DNA from: Arenibacter palladensis
GTDB lineage: Bacteria > Bacteroidota > Bacteroidia > Flavobacteriales > Flavobacteriaceae
Assembly: GCF_900129275.1 (NCBI RefSeq)
Contig: NZ_FQUX01000009.1
Span: 124,001 to 188,000, forward strand
Length of the DNA: 64,000 nt
Direction: 5' to 3'
Shown: in pieces, positions 45,684 to 55,099 of the stretch
Position numbering within the stretch: position 1 is the first letter of the stretch
Layout of the letters: each line of letters starts with the position of its first letter
Position numbers and translations under genes: made by a program
Notes under the pieces: model-generated
What the model was told of the DNA's origin: nothing
The model's input: only the letters and a program-made list of their open reading frames with translations
Databases searched by the model: none

Positions 45684-46538
45684 ATGATGGCTTTATGGTT
45701 TGTTATTTCACTAACAAGCTGTGGTACGTCTAGAATAATTGTAAAAAAAAATTCCAACACCCTAACCGACCGCTTACCTCAACCCAATTCAATATTTATT
45801 ATCACCAAGGAAGACCCTGACCTCGGCGACTCTTTTCTTATCGGTACCATTGCAACCAAACACAACGGCTTTAGCGGGGACTGCAATCTAAGACAAGTTA
45901 AAAGGGCTGCAGAAAAAGAAGCCAAAGAAATAGGCGGTAATTTAATATTTATAACAAAACACAAGCTCCCAAATACCCTGTTGAATCCATGCCATAGAAT
46001 TAGGGGAAATATCTATTCCGTTCCCAATCCGGAGGCCTTTGAAAAGGAAATTCTTTGGAATCCAAACAGAAAACTTAAGGTAAGGGATTTCAAGGGATCA
46101 ACCTTAGACAAACCCTATGTTGCCGCCACTAACACCTATTTTGGCTATAGTACCAGCGTTAAATCAGAAGAAAACCTCGTTATTGTGGAAGTGGACACCT
46201 ATTTCGATTGTGAGCTATCCTATTATAAAAATAATAAGAACCAATCCTTGGTATTAAACCACGAACAGCTGCATTTTGACATTACGGAGCTCTATGCCAG
46301 GAAATTCATACAACGATTACACCAGGAAATCAAGAATTTTGAGGACCTAATAAAGAATGTGGAGCGCATAGGGAATGAGGTCAACAAAGAACTTCTATTA
46401 AAGCAGGAGGCTTATGATAAGGCTGTATATAGTGACCTATCACAGCAGTCATACTGGGATAAATGGACCGAAACAGGCCTTAGAGAACTGGACATATATA
46501 ACAGTAAAACTATTAGTAGGCCCTATAGAAAAGATTAG
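45684..46538 (+). CDS. Putative DUF922-like zinc-protease lipoprotein
   Basis: A 284-residue lipoprotein (lipobox SLTSC, Cys13) of unknown function. After a region with paired Cys (DCNLRQVKRAAEKEA) it contains HEQLH at residues 193-197 followed by FDITELYARKF, an HExxH-like zinc motif resembling DUF922 (where HEQGHF is typical), so it may be a periplasmic protease. The DUF922 link is an inference from this motif. It ends 15 bp before the convergent transglutaminase stop, with no terminator between. Arginine is written with AGA/AGG in 11 of 14 cases, the normal usage here. Confidence 0.7.
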   Translation: MMALWFVISLTSCGTSRIIVKKNSNTLTDRLPQPNSIFIITKEDPDLGDSFLIGTIATKHNGFSGDCNLRQVKRAAEKEAKEIGGNLIFITKHKLPNTLLNPCHRIRGNIYSVPNPEAFEKEILWNPNRKLKVRDFKGSTLDKPYVAATNTYFGYSTSVKSEENLVIVEVDTYFDCELSYYKNNKNQSLVLNHEQLHFDITELYARKFIQRLHQEIKNFEDLIKNVERIGNEVNKELLLKQEAYDKAVYSDLSQQSYWDKWTETGLRELDIYNSKTISRPYRKD

Positions 46539-46553
46539 AAAATTCCGTCGGTT

Positions 46554-47351
46554 TTAGTAATTCGGTCCTGACATCTGCTCTACTGTAACTTTCATATTTA
46601 ACAGCTCCACAGGGTTTCCAAATTGTGAAAAGATGGCAACATCCGCTGCGTCGCGACCATAAGCGATTGCAATACGACCTCCATTCATATCGGCTTGGGT
46701 AGGATCAAGAGTGTACCACCGATTTCCAACATAGACCTCGAACCACGCGTGCAAATCCATAGGAACAAGACCCTCAAGGTACCCCACTACCATACGTGAT
46801 GGTATTGATAGTGCCCTACAACAAGCTATTCCCAAATGTGCCATATCCCTGCAAACTCCTGCACTTAATTGGTTCAACTCTGTGGCACTTATGATCTGCT
46901 GCCCAGCTCCGGGGGTGTACTCTATTGTGTTTCGGACATATTCAACGATTGCAGTACACTGATCATAACCAGAGGAATAACCTCTTACAAGTGATGCAGC
47001 CATTTCAGTAAACCGATCCGACTCACAATACCGGCTTGGGTAAAGAAAAGGAAGGGTGTCATCAGGCAATTGTTGTACTTCTATAAATGGAGCGTTGGGA
47101 GCAGTATCAGAGGAGTCTGCCGTTTCCACATAAACAGATGTTCGTACCGAAAAATTCCCCGCCGGCGCAACCAATCGCTGACACAAATTGCCAAACATGT
47201 CGGTGAACTCGTTCACAGGTGCACTCGGTGACAAAATATACTCTTCACGTGCAATCCACTGATTCCGTCCACTTCGCGGACGCAACTTAAGCAAAAACGG
47301 ACTAGGAACCGGTATTTGGAATTCCAGTAAGCAGGATGCGTTTAACCACAT
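46554..47351 (-). CDS. Transglutaminase-like cysteine protease fold protein, probably horizontally acquired
   Basis: A 265-residue protein with a transglutaminase core and intact triad: Cys167 (AGVCRDMAH), His201 (DLHAWFEV), Asp216 (LDPTQ). An N-terminal beta-domain (about 1-110) precedes it. Such proteins act as peptidases or amidases rather than cross-linkers. No signal peptide is seen. It stands out strongly from its neighbours: only 2 Lys in 265 residues, and Arg is encoded by CGN in 13 of 16 cases, against AGA/AGG in 11 of 14 in the adjacent gene. This points to gene transfer from a higher-G+C donor. Confidence 0.87.
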   Translation of the reverse strand: MWLNASCLLEFQIPVPSPFLLKLRPRSGRNQWIAREEYILSPSAPVNEFTDMFGNLCQRLVAPAGNFSVRTSVYVETADSSDTAPNAPFIEVQQLPDDTLPFLYPSRYCESDRFTEMAASLVRGYSSGYDQCTAIVEYVRNTIEYTPGAGQQIISATELNQLSAGVCRDMAHLGIACCRALSIPSRMVVGYLEGLVPMDLHAWFEVYVGNRWYTLDPTQADMNGGRIAIAYGRDAADVAIFSQFGNPVELLNMKVTVEQMSGPNY

Positions 47352-47382
47352 AACAATTTTTCTGATTAATTTACACGTTCAC

Positions 47383-47398
47383 ATTCACGTTTGTGAAT
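47383..47398. promoter_or_regulatory. Inverted repeat upstream of the transglutaminase gene
   Basis: ATTCAC-GTTT-GTGAAT, perfect 6-bp arms, lies 32 bp before the transglutaminase start, next to a further GTTCAC half-site. It could be an operator carried with the acquired gene. No -7 box is evident there. The rest of 47352-47530 shows nothing else. Confidence 0.35.
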
Positions 47399-47525
47399 AA
47401 ATAGGGAGAACAAAAGATTAAATAGACAGAAATGTAATTTATTTTCCATTTCCAACTGTAATACTTGTCCCATTATCTAATTTTAAGAAAGCCAGCAATC
47501 TATTTGTTTATCTACGATAGATATA

Positions 47526-47575
47526 AAAAAACTTCCCCAAAATGACCTTGATAATCATTTTGGGGAAGTTTTTTA
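47526..47575. terminator. Strong terminator of rny
   Basis: The perfect 16-bp stem AACTTCCCCAAAATGA / TCATTTTGGGGAAGTT is flanked by A-run and T-run, so it works in both directions. It lies 15 bp after the rny stop on the minus strand. Confidence 0.92.
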
Positions 47576-47589
47576 AATTTCTTGCAAAA

Positions 47590-49155
47590 TTACTTGGCTA
47601 CGTTGACCGCTCTAGTTTCCCTAATAACAGTAACTTTTACCTGACCGGGATAGGTCATGTCTGTTTGGATTTTTTGGGAAATTTCAAAAGAAAGTTCAGC
47701 CGCTTTGTCATCGCTAACTTTTTCACTTTCTACAATAACCCTTAATTCCCTTCCCGCCTGAATTGCGTATGCTTTTTGCACTCCGCCAAATCCGAACGCG
47801 ATATCTTCCAAATCCTTCAATCGCTGAATATATGAATCCAACACCTGTCTTCTTGCCCCTGGTCTTGCACCACTAATAGCATCACACACCTGCACTATTG
47901 GTGCAATAAGCGTTTTCATTTCTATCTCATCATGGTGGGCACCAATGGCATTACAAACATCTGGTTTCTCACCAAACTTCTCCGCCCATTGCATACCAAG
48001 AATGGCATGTGGTGTTTCCACTTCCGCCTCTGTATTTGGAACCTTTCCAATATCATGTAATAGTCCGGCACGCTTGGCCAGTTTCGGATTTATTCCTAAT
48101 TCGGCCGCCATAACACCACATAGTTTGGCAACTTCCCTGGAGTGTTGAAGAAGGTTCTGACCATAGGAAGAACGATATTTCATTCTACCCACCGCCTTGA
48201 TTAATTCTGGATGCAGACCATGTATTCCCAAATCGATCACAGTACGCTTACCAATTTCAACAATTTCCTCTTCTATCTGCTTTTCTGTCTTCTTTACTAT
48301 TTCCTCAATTCGGGCAGGGTGGATTCTTCCGTCAGTTACCAGCTTGTGCAACGACAAACGTGCAACCTCTCTACGTACAGAATCGAAACAGGAAAGAATG
48401 ATCGCCTCGGGAGTATCGTCCACAATGATCTCTACCCCTGTAGCGGCTTCCAAAGCCCTAATATTTCGTCCTTCACGTCCGATAATCCTACCTTTTACAT
48501 CATCGGATTCCAAATTAAAGACAGAAACACAATTTTCCACTGCCTCTTCGGTACCAATTCGCTGAATGGTATTGATAATAATTTTCTTGGCTTCTTGCTG
48601 GGCCGTAAGCTTTGCTTCTTCCACCGTAGTTTGAATGTAAGCCATGGCATCGGATTTTGCCGTATCCTTAAGGGACTCCAACAATTGTGATTTGGCTTCC
48701 TCGGCCGATAGTCCCGAAATTACCTCCAACTGTTGTACCTGGCTTTTGTGAAGTTTTTCAAGCTCGGATTGTTTCTTTTCAAGGAATTCACTCTTATAAT
48801 CAACCTCCTTTAACTTAAGCTCCAACTGCTCTCCCAATTTCTTGCCTTTAGCAAGTTCGCTACTCACCTGGGATTCTTTATCCCTTGTGCGTTTTTCAGC
48901 CTCTGAAATCTTCTTGTCCTTATTGATTATAACCTTTTCGTGCTCTGCTTTTAGTTCCAAGAACTTTTCCTTGGCCTGAAATATTTTATCCTTCTTAATA
49001 TTTTCCCCTTCAATATTGGCTTCCTTAATTATATTTGCCGCCTCTTTTTTAGCGCTGGCTATGGTTTTGGAGGCCTTCCCCTTTTCCATAAACTTCGCGA
49101 TGGCAAATCCAATTGCCAATCCAACCAATCCTATTATTATTGCTATACTATCCAT
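47590..49155 (-). CDS. rny: Ribonuclease Y
   Basis: RNase Y is a membrane-anchored endoribonuclease that starts mRNA decay. With ATG at 49155 the protein is 521 residues: one N-terminal membrane helix (about residues 3-22), a long Glu/Lys coiled coil (about 30-190), a KH RNA-binding domain ([23 protein letters not shown]) and an HD domain (LLHDIGKVP, ...[16 protein letters not shown]). The frame stays open upstream to 49248, but that stretch overlaps the 6S-like RNA and has no membrane-anchor logic. It lies downstream of zapA and the RNA, with a very strong terminator after it. Confidence 0.95.
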   Translation of the reverse strand: MDSIAIIIGLVGLAIGFAIAKFMEKGKASKTIASAKKEAANIIKEANIEGENIKKDKIFQAKEKFLELKAEHEKVIINKDKKISEAEKRTRDKESQVSSELAKGKKLGEQLELKLKEVDYKSEFLEKKQSELEKLHKSQVQQLEVISGLSAEEAKSQLLESLKDTAKSDAMAYIQTTVEEAKLTAQQEAKKIIINTIQRIGTEEAVENCVSVFNLESDDVKGRIIGREGRNIRALEAATGVEIIVDDTPEAIILSCFDSVRREVARLSLHKLVTDGRIHPARIEEIVKKTEKQIEEEIVEIGKRTVIDLGIHGLHPELIKAVGRMKYRSSYGQNLLQHSREVAKLCGVMAAELGINPKLAKRAGLLHDIGKVPNTEAEVETPHAILGMQWAEKFGEKPDVCNAIGAHHDEIEMKTLIAPIVQVCDAISGARPGARRQVLDSYIQRLKDLEDIAFGFGGVQKAYAIQAGRELRVIVESEKVSDDKAAELSFEISQKIQTDMTYPGQVKVTVIRETRAVNVAK

Positions 49156-49176
49156 ATATATTTGAAAATTATTTAT

Positions 49177-49347
49177 AAAAAAAGCCCACATTGATGGAAG
49201 ATTTGTACAAACCCCGATAAACAGGTTTAGGGCTACCAGACTGCTCAAGGATCCTTATACAAGTAAGGCCTGCTTTTACAATCTAAACTCACCCTTTTCA
49301 AACAAATTAGTGTTGAGTTTGTCAAAAATTAATTACCAATGTGGGCA
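49177..49347 (-). ncRNA. ssrS: 6S-like RNA (6S-Flavo type)
   Basis: On the minus strand a roughly 163-nt stretch is closed by the perfect 10-bp long-range pair GCCCACATTG / CAATGTGGGC (49346-49337 with 49193-49184), the second arm running straight into seven U. Inside are further pairings, such as a CCTTA/TAAGG hairpin and GTTTAG/CTAAAC, leaving large open bulges: the shape of 6S RNA, which binds RNA polymerase. Position between zapA and the next gene matches the classic ssrS location. Rfam holds a Flavobacteria family (6S-Flavo); I could not align to it. Confidence 0.72.
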
Positions 49348-49372
49348 GTAACTATATTTATTTTAAAGAACG

Positions 49373-49669
49373 TTATTTCATCCCTAGCTTGGAACTAACC
49401 AACATATTAAGTGCTTTTAGTCGCTCTGCGGCTTCTTTCACACCTTCTGAATGGTCTATTCCTTTTTGCTCAATTTTAGAGGCAAACTGAAGTGCGCACA
49501 TGGCCAGCACATCTTGCTTATCCCTAACGGCATAGTTTTGCTCAAATTTCTTTGCCAGCTGTTCTATATTCTTAGCTGCCTTTCTTAAGCCCTCCTCCTG
49601 AAGAGGATCAATTGTTAAGGGATATACCCTATCTGCTATAGAAAGCTTTATTTTGAGCTTCTCTGCCAT
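49373..49669 (-). CDS. zapA: Cell division protein ZapA
   Basis: ZapA bundles FtsZ protofilaments at the division ring. The 98-residue protein has the family's N-terminal beta-strand and the DPLQEEGLRKAAKNIEQLAKKF helix, then a C-terminal coiled coil. Length and layout are typical. It follows the coiled-coil gene by 14 bp and precedes the 6S-like RNA. Confidence 0.9.
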   Translation of the reverse strand: MAEKLKIKLSIADRVYPLTIDPLQEEGLRKAAKNIEQLAKKFEQNYAVRDKQDVLAMCALQFASKIEQKGIDHSEGVKEAAERLKALNMLVSSKLGMK

Positions 49670-49683
49670 ATTGTTTATTTACA

Positions 49684-49974
49684 TTATTCCGAAAGTTGGG
49701 CAATACAATGGTCCAACTCCCTTATCAATGTGTTTATTTTAAGCTTAGCTTCGGTCTTATTCGTATCACTGCCCAGCATAGAACTTGCCAATTTTAGTGA
49801 ATTATATTTTTCCTGCCATTCATTCACTGAAACTTTAGTAGCCTCATGATCATTTTTTACAGCAACCAATTCTTCTTCCAATTTTATATTGGTATGGTGC
49901 AAGAGCTCTAGCTTATGCAACAACTTACTAATTTTATTTTCTAAAGAATCAACAATATCTACCAATTCACTCAT
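49684..49974 (-). CDS. Coiled-coil protein upstream of zapA (ZapB-like)
   Basis: A 96-residue protein, almost all predicted coiled coil (LENKISKLLHKLELLHHTNIK...LKINTLIRELDHCIAQL). Placement next to zapA and the coiled-coil form suggest a division partner comparable to ZapB, but this is inference. Two in-frame ATGs exist (49980 and 49974); the second gives the more usual MSELVDIV start. A -7 box (minus TAACTTTG, 49999-50006) fits either. Confidence 0.75.
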   Translation of the reverse strand: MSELVDIVDSLENKISKLLHKLELLHHTNIKLEEELVAVKNDHEATKVSVNEWQEKYNSLKLASSMLGSDTNKTEAKLKINTLIRELDHCIAQLSE

Positions 49975-49998
49975 TTGCAAATATCAATGCATTTTACA

Positions 49999-50006
49999 CA
50001 AAGTTA
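49999..50006 (-). promoter_or_regulatory. -7 promoter box of the zap genes
   Basis: On the minus strand this reads TAACTTTG, about 18-24 nt before the candidate starts. Confidence 0.45.
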
Positions 50007-50144
50007 ACACACCTCTTTATACTTAGCAATTCTTTTTTCATTTATTCTTAAAGTAATATTTCCAACCTCAATTTAAGAAAAATAATTGACCCATTTTATA
50101 ATTTATATAACACAGACTTTTTTTTGAATTAGAACGGTATTAAT

Positions 50145-50152
50145 TACTTTCG
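50145..50152 (+). promoter_or_regulatory. Near-consensus -7 box of the M23 peptidase gene
   Basis: TACTTTCG differs from TAnnTTTG at one base and lies 17 nt before ATG 50170. Confidence 0.35.
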
Positions 50153-50169
50153 TACCAATTATCACTTAT

Positions 50170-51858
50170 ATGAAAGGCTTTTTCTTAGGATTTTTTCTAT
50201 TTACCTCAATCTTTTACGGGCAAGCTCCCTATCCTACGGATTTTTTTCGTCCACCTTTGGATATTCCGATAGTACTTTCCGGAACATTTGGAGAATTGCG
50301 CTCCAACCATTTTCACGCAGGCATAGATATTAAAACGCAACAGCGACAAGGATTACCAGTCTATGCTATTGGCGAGGGTACGGTTACCAGAATAAAAGTT
50401 TCGGAATGGGGCTATGGAAAAGGACTTTATATAGCCCACCCCAATGGTTACACTTCAGTCTACGGACATCTTCAAAAGTTTTCGCCCGAAATAGAAGCAT
50501 ACGTTAAGAAAATTCAATACCAAAAAAAATCTTTTGAGGTGGAAATTTTTCCAGAATTTTCGGAGCTCAAGGTGCAGAAAGGCGATCTTATTGCCTTCAC
50601 CGGGAATACCGGTGGATCTGCCGGACCACATCTACATTTCGAAATTAGAAACAGCGCCACTGAAATGCCTACGAATCCACTTCTCCATGGATTAGAAGTA
50701 AGGGACGCTACAGACCCAACTTTGTTGAATGTTTATGCTTATCCCCTTTCGGAGAACGCTCAGGTTAATCAGAGTCAGGAAAAAATCAAACTAAAATATC
50801 ATAGACAAAGTGATGGCACCTATCTTGCAGACAAAGTAACTGCCCTTGGCACCATTGGATTTGGAATTAATGCATTTGATCGCCAAGACCTAGCTGCAAA
50901 TCAAAATGGAGTTTATTCCGTAAAACAAATCGTAAATGGAAAATTATACACCGAGTTTAATTTTGAAACATTCTCATTTACGGAAAGCAGATATATAAAT
51001 ACCTTGATAGATTACAACCATTACAGTACTTACCGGGAAAGGATACAAAAGTGCTTTAAGGATGAAAGCAATCTTTTGGGCATCTACAAGACCATTTACA
51101 ATAATGGAAAAATAGAGGTAAGTGAGGGTTTATCCTATAATGTGGAAATCCATATTCATGATCTTGCCGGAAATCTTACAAAATTGGTCATACCCGTGGA
51201 AGGAAAGCTTGAGGAAATTAAAATTCCAAAAATAGAAGAGAAAACGGACAACTATATTATTGCCAAAAAACCTAACAATTTTGATTTGGGTGCAGCAAAA
51301 GTATACTTCCCGGCCAATACGTTTTACGACAACTTTTATATAGATCTAATAAAAGGACAGGATACCATTACTATCCACAATAGCAAAGTACCCGCACACA
51401 GAAACTTTACCATAACCTTTGATGTTTCAAAATATTCGGAAGAGGACAGGAAACAAATGTACATTGGAAGATTGGACAACCATAAAACCGCAAATTACGC
51501 CTCTACCTATAAGCGCGGCACTACCTTTACAACAAGAACCAGGGACCTTGGCACTTATACCTTGGCCAAAGACACGGTGGCTCCACAAATTAGACCTAAG
51601 AATTTCAAAGACAAACAGTGGCTTACCAACTACAGTTATTTAAGCTTAAAAATTACGGACGACCTAAGTGGAATAGACACCTACAATGCAACCCTTAATG
51701 GAGAATGGATACTACTGGAATATGAACCCAAGACTAGTACCATTACCTATAATTTTGACGATCTTATATTGGATAAAAAACAATGTGATTTAAAAGTGGT
51801 GGTTACCGATAATGTTGGTAATAGCAGTACTTTCACCAGTACATTTTACAGAAAATGA
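50170..51858 (+). CDS. M23 family metallopeptidase
   Basis: A 562-residue exported zinc peptidase that cuts peptidoglycan cross-links or related peptides. A signal peptide (ending YGQA) is followed by the LytM domain at about 35-185: HFHAGIDIKT gives the first His and Asp ligands, and GPHLHFEIR the H-x-H pair. The C-terminal two-thirds is beta-rich and of unknown fold, perhaps Ig-like (KITDDLSGIDTYNATLNGEW; VVVTDNVGNSSTF). Its stop precedes the TTG start of the TonB receptor by 4 bp, so the two form an operon. Confidence 0.9.
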   Translation: MKGFFLGFFLFTSIFYGQAPYPTDFFRPPLDIPIVLSGTFGELRSNHFHAGIDIKTQQRQGLPVYAIGEGTVTRIKVSEWGYGKGLYIAHPNGYTSVYGHLQKFSPEIEAYVKKIQYQKKSFEVEIFPEFSELKVQKGDLIAFTGNTGGSAGPHLHFEIRNSATEMPTNPLLHGLEVRDATDPTLLNVYAYPLSENAQVNQSQEKIKLKYHRQSDGTYLADKVTALGTIGFGINAFDRQDLAANQNGVYSVKQIVNGKLYTEFNFETFSFTESRYINTLIDYNHYSTYRERIQKCFKDESNLLGIYKTIYNNGKIEVSEGLSYNVEIHIHDLAGNLTKLVIPVEGKLEEIKIPKIEEKTDNYIIAKKPNNFDLGAAKVYFPANTFYDNFYIDLIKGQDTITIHNSKVPAHRNFTITFDVSKYSEEDRKQMYIGRLDNHKTANYASTYKRGTTFTTRTRDLGTYTLAKDTVAPQIRPKNFKDKQWLTNYSYLSLKITDDLSGIDTYNATLNGEWILLEYEPKTSTITYNFDDLILDKKQCDLKVVVTDNVGNSSTFTSTFYRK

Positions 51859-51862
51859 AACA

Positions 51863-54331
51863 TTGAGACTTTCTAAGCTATATTTTCTTGTCGTTTTAAC
51901 TTTTTCGGCAACCCTTCTAGAGGCACAAACGGCTACGATAACCGGGGTGGTTTTTGATGAGAATGAAATGCCCTTGCCTAATGTTAATATTGAATCCGAA
52001 AACCAAGGAACTTTTTCCGATATAAATGGGTTTTATATATTGGAAATTATAGCGGACCAAGAAACAACGATAACTTTTTCACATTTAGGCAACAAAAAAC
52101 TAGTTCTGAAAGATCTAATTCTGAATACCAATGAGAATTATGAATTTAACCCGGTTCTAAAAAATGAGGCAATACTTATTGCAGAAGTTGTTGTAACACC
52201 TGTAGGAAGTAGACATGCTGAGGGTATCACTACTATTTCACCAGACATGGTCCGAAACATTCCAGGAACTAATGCGGGAGTGGAGAATATTTTGAAGCTT
52301 TTGCCCGGGATATCCTCCAACAATGAGCTTAGTACCCAGTACATGGTAAGGGGAGGCAATTTTGATGAAAATTTGGTTTATGTGAACGACATTGAGATCT
52401 ATAGACCTTTTTTAATACGATCGGGACAACAGGAAGGCCTAAGTTTTGTTAATAGCGATATGGTGGGAAACCTTCAATTTTCTGCAGGAGGTTTTCAAGC
52501 CAAATATGGGGACAAACTTTCCTCTGTTTTGGATATCACCTATAAAACACCTGTTTCCTTTGGACTTAAAATAAATGCGACCCGTCTAGGGACTTCGACA
52601 ACCTTGGAAAGCGTATCCAAAAACAAGAAATTATCCTCCTTAACCAGCATCAGGTCCAGAGACAACAGCCTCCTTGTAAATAGCCAGAACACCAGCGGTA
52701 ACTACGACCCCTCTTTTTTTGATATTCAACAATATACCACCTACATATTTTCCAATAAATTTCGAATTAGCTATCTAGGAAATATTGCGATCAACAATTA
52801 CAGGAATCAACCTTTTACCAGACAGACCAATTTTGGGACACTGAATGACATAAAAACTTTGACGGTCTATTATTCCGGAAGTGAAAAAAACCAGTATAGG
52901 ACCAACCTAAACGCCCTTAAAGCAGAATATCAAGTAAATGACAAAACCACTTTAAAACTTATTTCCTCCCTATATTTTAATAGGGAACAAGAATATTCAG
53001 ATGTAATATCACAATATCGGCTTAGTGAGTTAAACGCAGGTCTTGATAACGATCTTTTTGGTGAACCTACCCCTATAAATGGATTGGCCACACAATATAA
53101 TAGGGCCAGAAATGATCTGGATGCAAAAATCTTTAATTTAGAACATAAAGGCATTCATAGCAACGATGGGAAGGCTATTTCATGGGGACTTAAATATGAA
53201 CATACCAATATTAGGGATCAAATTAGGGAATCAGAATTCTTGGATTCTTTAGGATATATGGTACGCCCTCCCAATTCTGGTTATAATCGCAATGAACCTG
53301 AAATACCCTTTGAAGCGCCCCTGCTGCCTTACGAGGGTATTATTGCTAGAAATACCGTAAGCTCCCATAAAGTCTCCGGATTTGCGCAATACAGCCAAAG
53401 AACACTTTGGAAGCAGCATAGCATTTATTATAACATAGGAGCCAGGGTCAGCCATTGGGTTGTAAAGGGCAATGACCTTAAAAACAGCGCACATACTATA
53501 TTTAGTCCCAGGGCCCAATTTTCCATTAAGCCAAATTGGAAAAAAGATATGTTGTTCAGACTCTCCGGAGGAGTCTACCAACAGCCGCCACTATACAGGG
53601 AATTAAGGGATAACAATGGCATTGTTCATCCTGAAGTGGAGGCCCAAAAATCTTATCATATTGTATTTGGAAACCAATACAGTTTTAAAATGTGGCAACG
53701 GCCGTTTACATTGATCGGTGAAGCCTATTGGAAAAAAATGACCCACGTTAACCCCTATACCTTGGAGGATGTCCGTATAAGATATACGGCCCTAAACAAT
53801 GCAAAAGCCTACGCATATGGGGCTGAATTAAGGCTAAACGGTGCCTTTGTTCCCGGTACGGAGTCATGGTTTAGTTTAGGCTACCTTAAAACAGAGGAGA
53901 ACATTAATGAACGGGGATATATTTCGAGGCCCACAGATCAGCGTTTACAAGTAGGCATTCTCTTTCAGGACTACATGCCAGAGGTACCGGATCTTAAAAT
54001 GTACTTAAACCTGGTCTACAACACAGGGCTGCCCGGAGGTTCCCCTAGCTATACCGATCCCTACCTATATCAAAATAGATTAAGGGATTATAAGCGTGCA
54101 GATTTAGGAATTTCCTATATTTTTGTGGGAGCCAATAAATCCAATGACAAAAATGCGTTTTTACGGATTTTTAAGGATCTAAGTGGCGGCTTTGAAATAT
54201 TTAATTTATTTAACAACCAAAATTCCATAACCAACACATGGGTGAGGGATTTGGTAAACGAACAACAATTTGCCGTACCCAATTTTATGACCGGCCGTAT
54301 CCTTAATATTAAAATTGAGATGCGTTTTTAG
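51863..54331 (+). CDS. TonB-dependent outer-membrane receptor
   Basis: An 822-residue receptor. The TTG start at 51863 begins a signal peptide (MRLSKLYFLVVLTF..., ending LEAQ); upstream frame positions overlap the M23 gene. A carboxypeptidase-regulatory-like domain (about 24-105) precedes the plug (VVVTPVGSRHAEGITTISPD, MVRGGNFDENLVYVNDIEIYRP) and a 22-strand barrel region ending in Phe (IKIEMRF). No SusD partner follows, so it is not a typical polysaccharide-utilisation locus; the ligand is unknown. The link with M23 peptidase is a hint of an envelope-maintenance or peptide-uptake role. Confidence 0.9.
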   Translation: MRLSKLYFLVVLTFSATLLEAQTATITGVVFDENEMPLPNVNIESENQGTFSDINGFYILEIIADQETTITFSHLGNKKLVLKDLILNTNENYEFNPVLKNEAILIAEVVVTPVGSRHAEGITTISPDMVRNIPGTNAGVENILKLLPGISSNNELSTQYMVRGGNFDENLVYVNDIEIYRPFLIRSGQQEGLSFVNSDMVGNLQFSAGGFQAKYGDKLSSVLDITYKTPVSFGLKINATRLGTSTTLESVSKNKKLSSLTSIRSRDNSLLVNSQNTSGNYDPSFFDIQQYTTYIFSNKFRISYLGNIAINNYRNQPFTRQTNFGTLNDIKTLTVYYSGSEKNQYRTNLNALKAEYQVNDKTTLKLISSLYFNREQEYSDVISQYRLSELNAGLDNDLFGEPTPINGLATQYNRARNDLDAKIFNLEHKGIHSNDGKAISWGLKYEHTNIRDQIRESEFLDSLGYMVRPPNSGYNRNEPEIPFEAPLLPYEGIIARNTVSSHKVSGFAQYSQRTLWKQHSIYYNIGARVSHWVVKGNDLKNSAHTIFSPRAQFSIKPNWKKDMLFRLSGGVYQQPPLYRELRDNNGIVHPEVEAQKSYHIVFGNQYSFKMWQRPFTLIGEAYWKKMTHVNPYTLEDVRIRYTALNNAKAYAYGAELRLNGAFVPGTESWFSLGYLKTEENINERGYISRPTDQRLQVGILFQDYMPEVPDLKMYLNLVYNTGLPGGSPSYTDPYLYQNRLRDYKRADLGISYIFVGANKSNDKNAFLRIFKDLSGGFEIFNLFNNQNSITNTWVRDLVNEQQFAVPNFMTGRILNIKIEMRF

Positions 54332-54445
54332 AAATGAAATAAGTTTTAACCGTAAAATGGACAAGCACAAGGGGCAGTAACATTTTTGAGCCCCCTGGAA
54401 GTATCAACAGAGCCTGTGCAGAACTAAAAGAACAAATAGCAGTAG

Positions 54446-55099
54446 ATGAAAAATATCCTTATAATTATATTCACCCTTAGTTTCTTAGGTGCATCCGCAC
54501 AAAAGAACATTTATGAAAGTGAAAAGTTTGATGAACTGAGCCAAAATCACAGTAATTTGGCCATTATCCCATTTTTGACCAATTTGGAACTTAAGGACGA
54601 AATATCCAATGCTGAATTAAAAGATTTGGAAGAGAAGGAAGGTTACGCGGTACAGGACGCCCTAGAAACTTATTTTTCCAAAAGAAAAAAGAAAAAGAAA
54701 TTTTCCGTTGAGTTCCAGAATATAAAAAACACCAATGCCATCCTGAAACAAAATGGTATTTCTTACGATAACATTGATGTTTATAGCGTAAAGGAACTAG
54801 CTCAAATTTTGGAAGTTGATGGCATCATAAGTGGTACTTTGGACTTAAACGTACTTCTATCCAAAGGAGTCCCTACAGAATTTAGCCTTTTGGATTATAT
54901 TAACGGCGATGCCAATTATGGCCGAATAGGAGTAAAAATAAGTGACGGCATAACAGGCAAATTACTTTGGAAATACGAAAAGCAAATCAATAAGAAATCG
55001 GGCAAGAATACTACAGACCTCATCGATCTAATGATGAAACTTGCTTCCAGAAAATTCCCTTACGACAGGGAGCGCCCAAGGGACCGAAAAAAGGACTAG
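54446..55099 (+). CDS. Secreted hypothetical protein
   Basis: A 217-residue exported protein of unknown function. It has a signal peptide (ending GASAQ) and a mixed fold: a Lys-rich helix (TYFSKRKKKKKFS), then VKELAQILEVDGIISGTLDLN and GVKISDGITGKLLWKYEK, a pattern that recalls the nucleotide- or peptidoglycan-associated fold of CsgG-like or DUF799 lipoproteins, though I cannot confirm that. Its TAG stop shares the CTAG palindrome with the convergent cysteine desulfurase stop. Confidence 0.7.
   Translation: MKNILIIIFTLSFLGASAQKNIYESEKFDELSQNHSNLAIIPFLTNLELKDEISNAELKDLEEKEGYAVQDALETYFSKRKKKKKFSVEFQNIKNTNAILKQNGISYDNIDVYSVKELAQILEVDGIISGTLDLNVLLSKGVPTEFSLLDYINGDANYGRIGVKISDGITGKLLWKYEKQINKKSGKNTTDLIDLMMKLASRKFPYDRERPRDRKKD

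Noticed and set aside
49156..49248. N-terminal extension of ribonuclease Y
   Set aside because: It overlaps the 6S-like RNA and its terminator, and the normal membrane-anchored start is at 49155.
51812..51862. Longer TonB receptor start inside the M23 gene
   Set aside because: The extra residues precede a good signal peptide and would place it internally; TTG 51863 fits the operon spacing.
54332..54445. Possible gene remnant between the TonB receptor and the secreted protein
   Set aside because: No frame, repeat or motif stands out; it is a short spacer.
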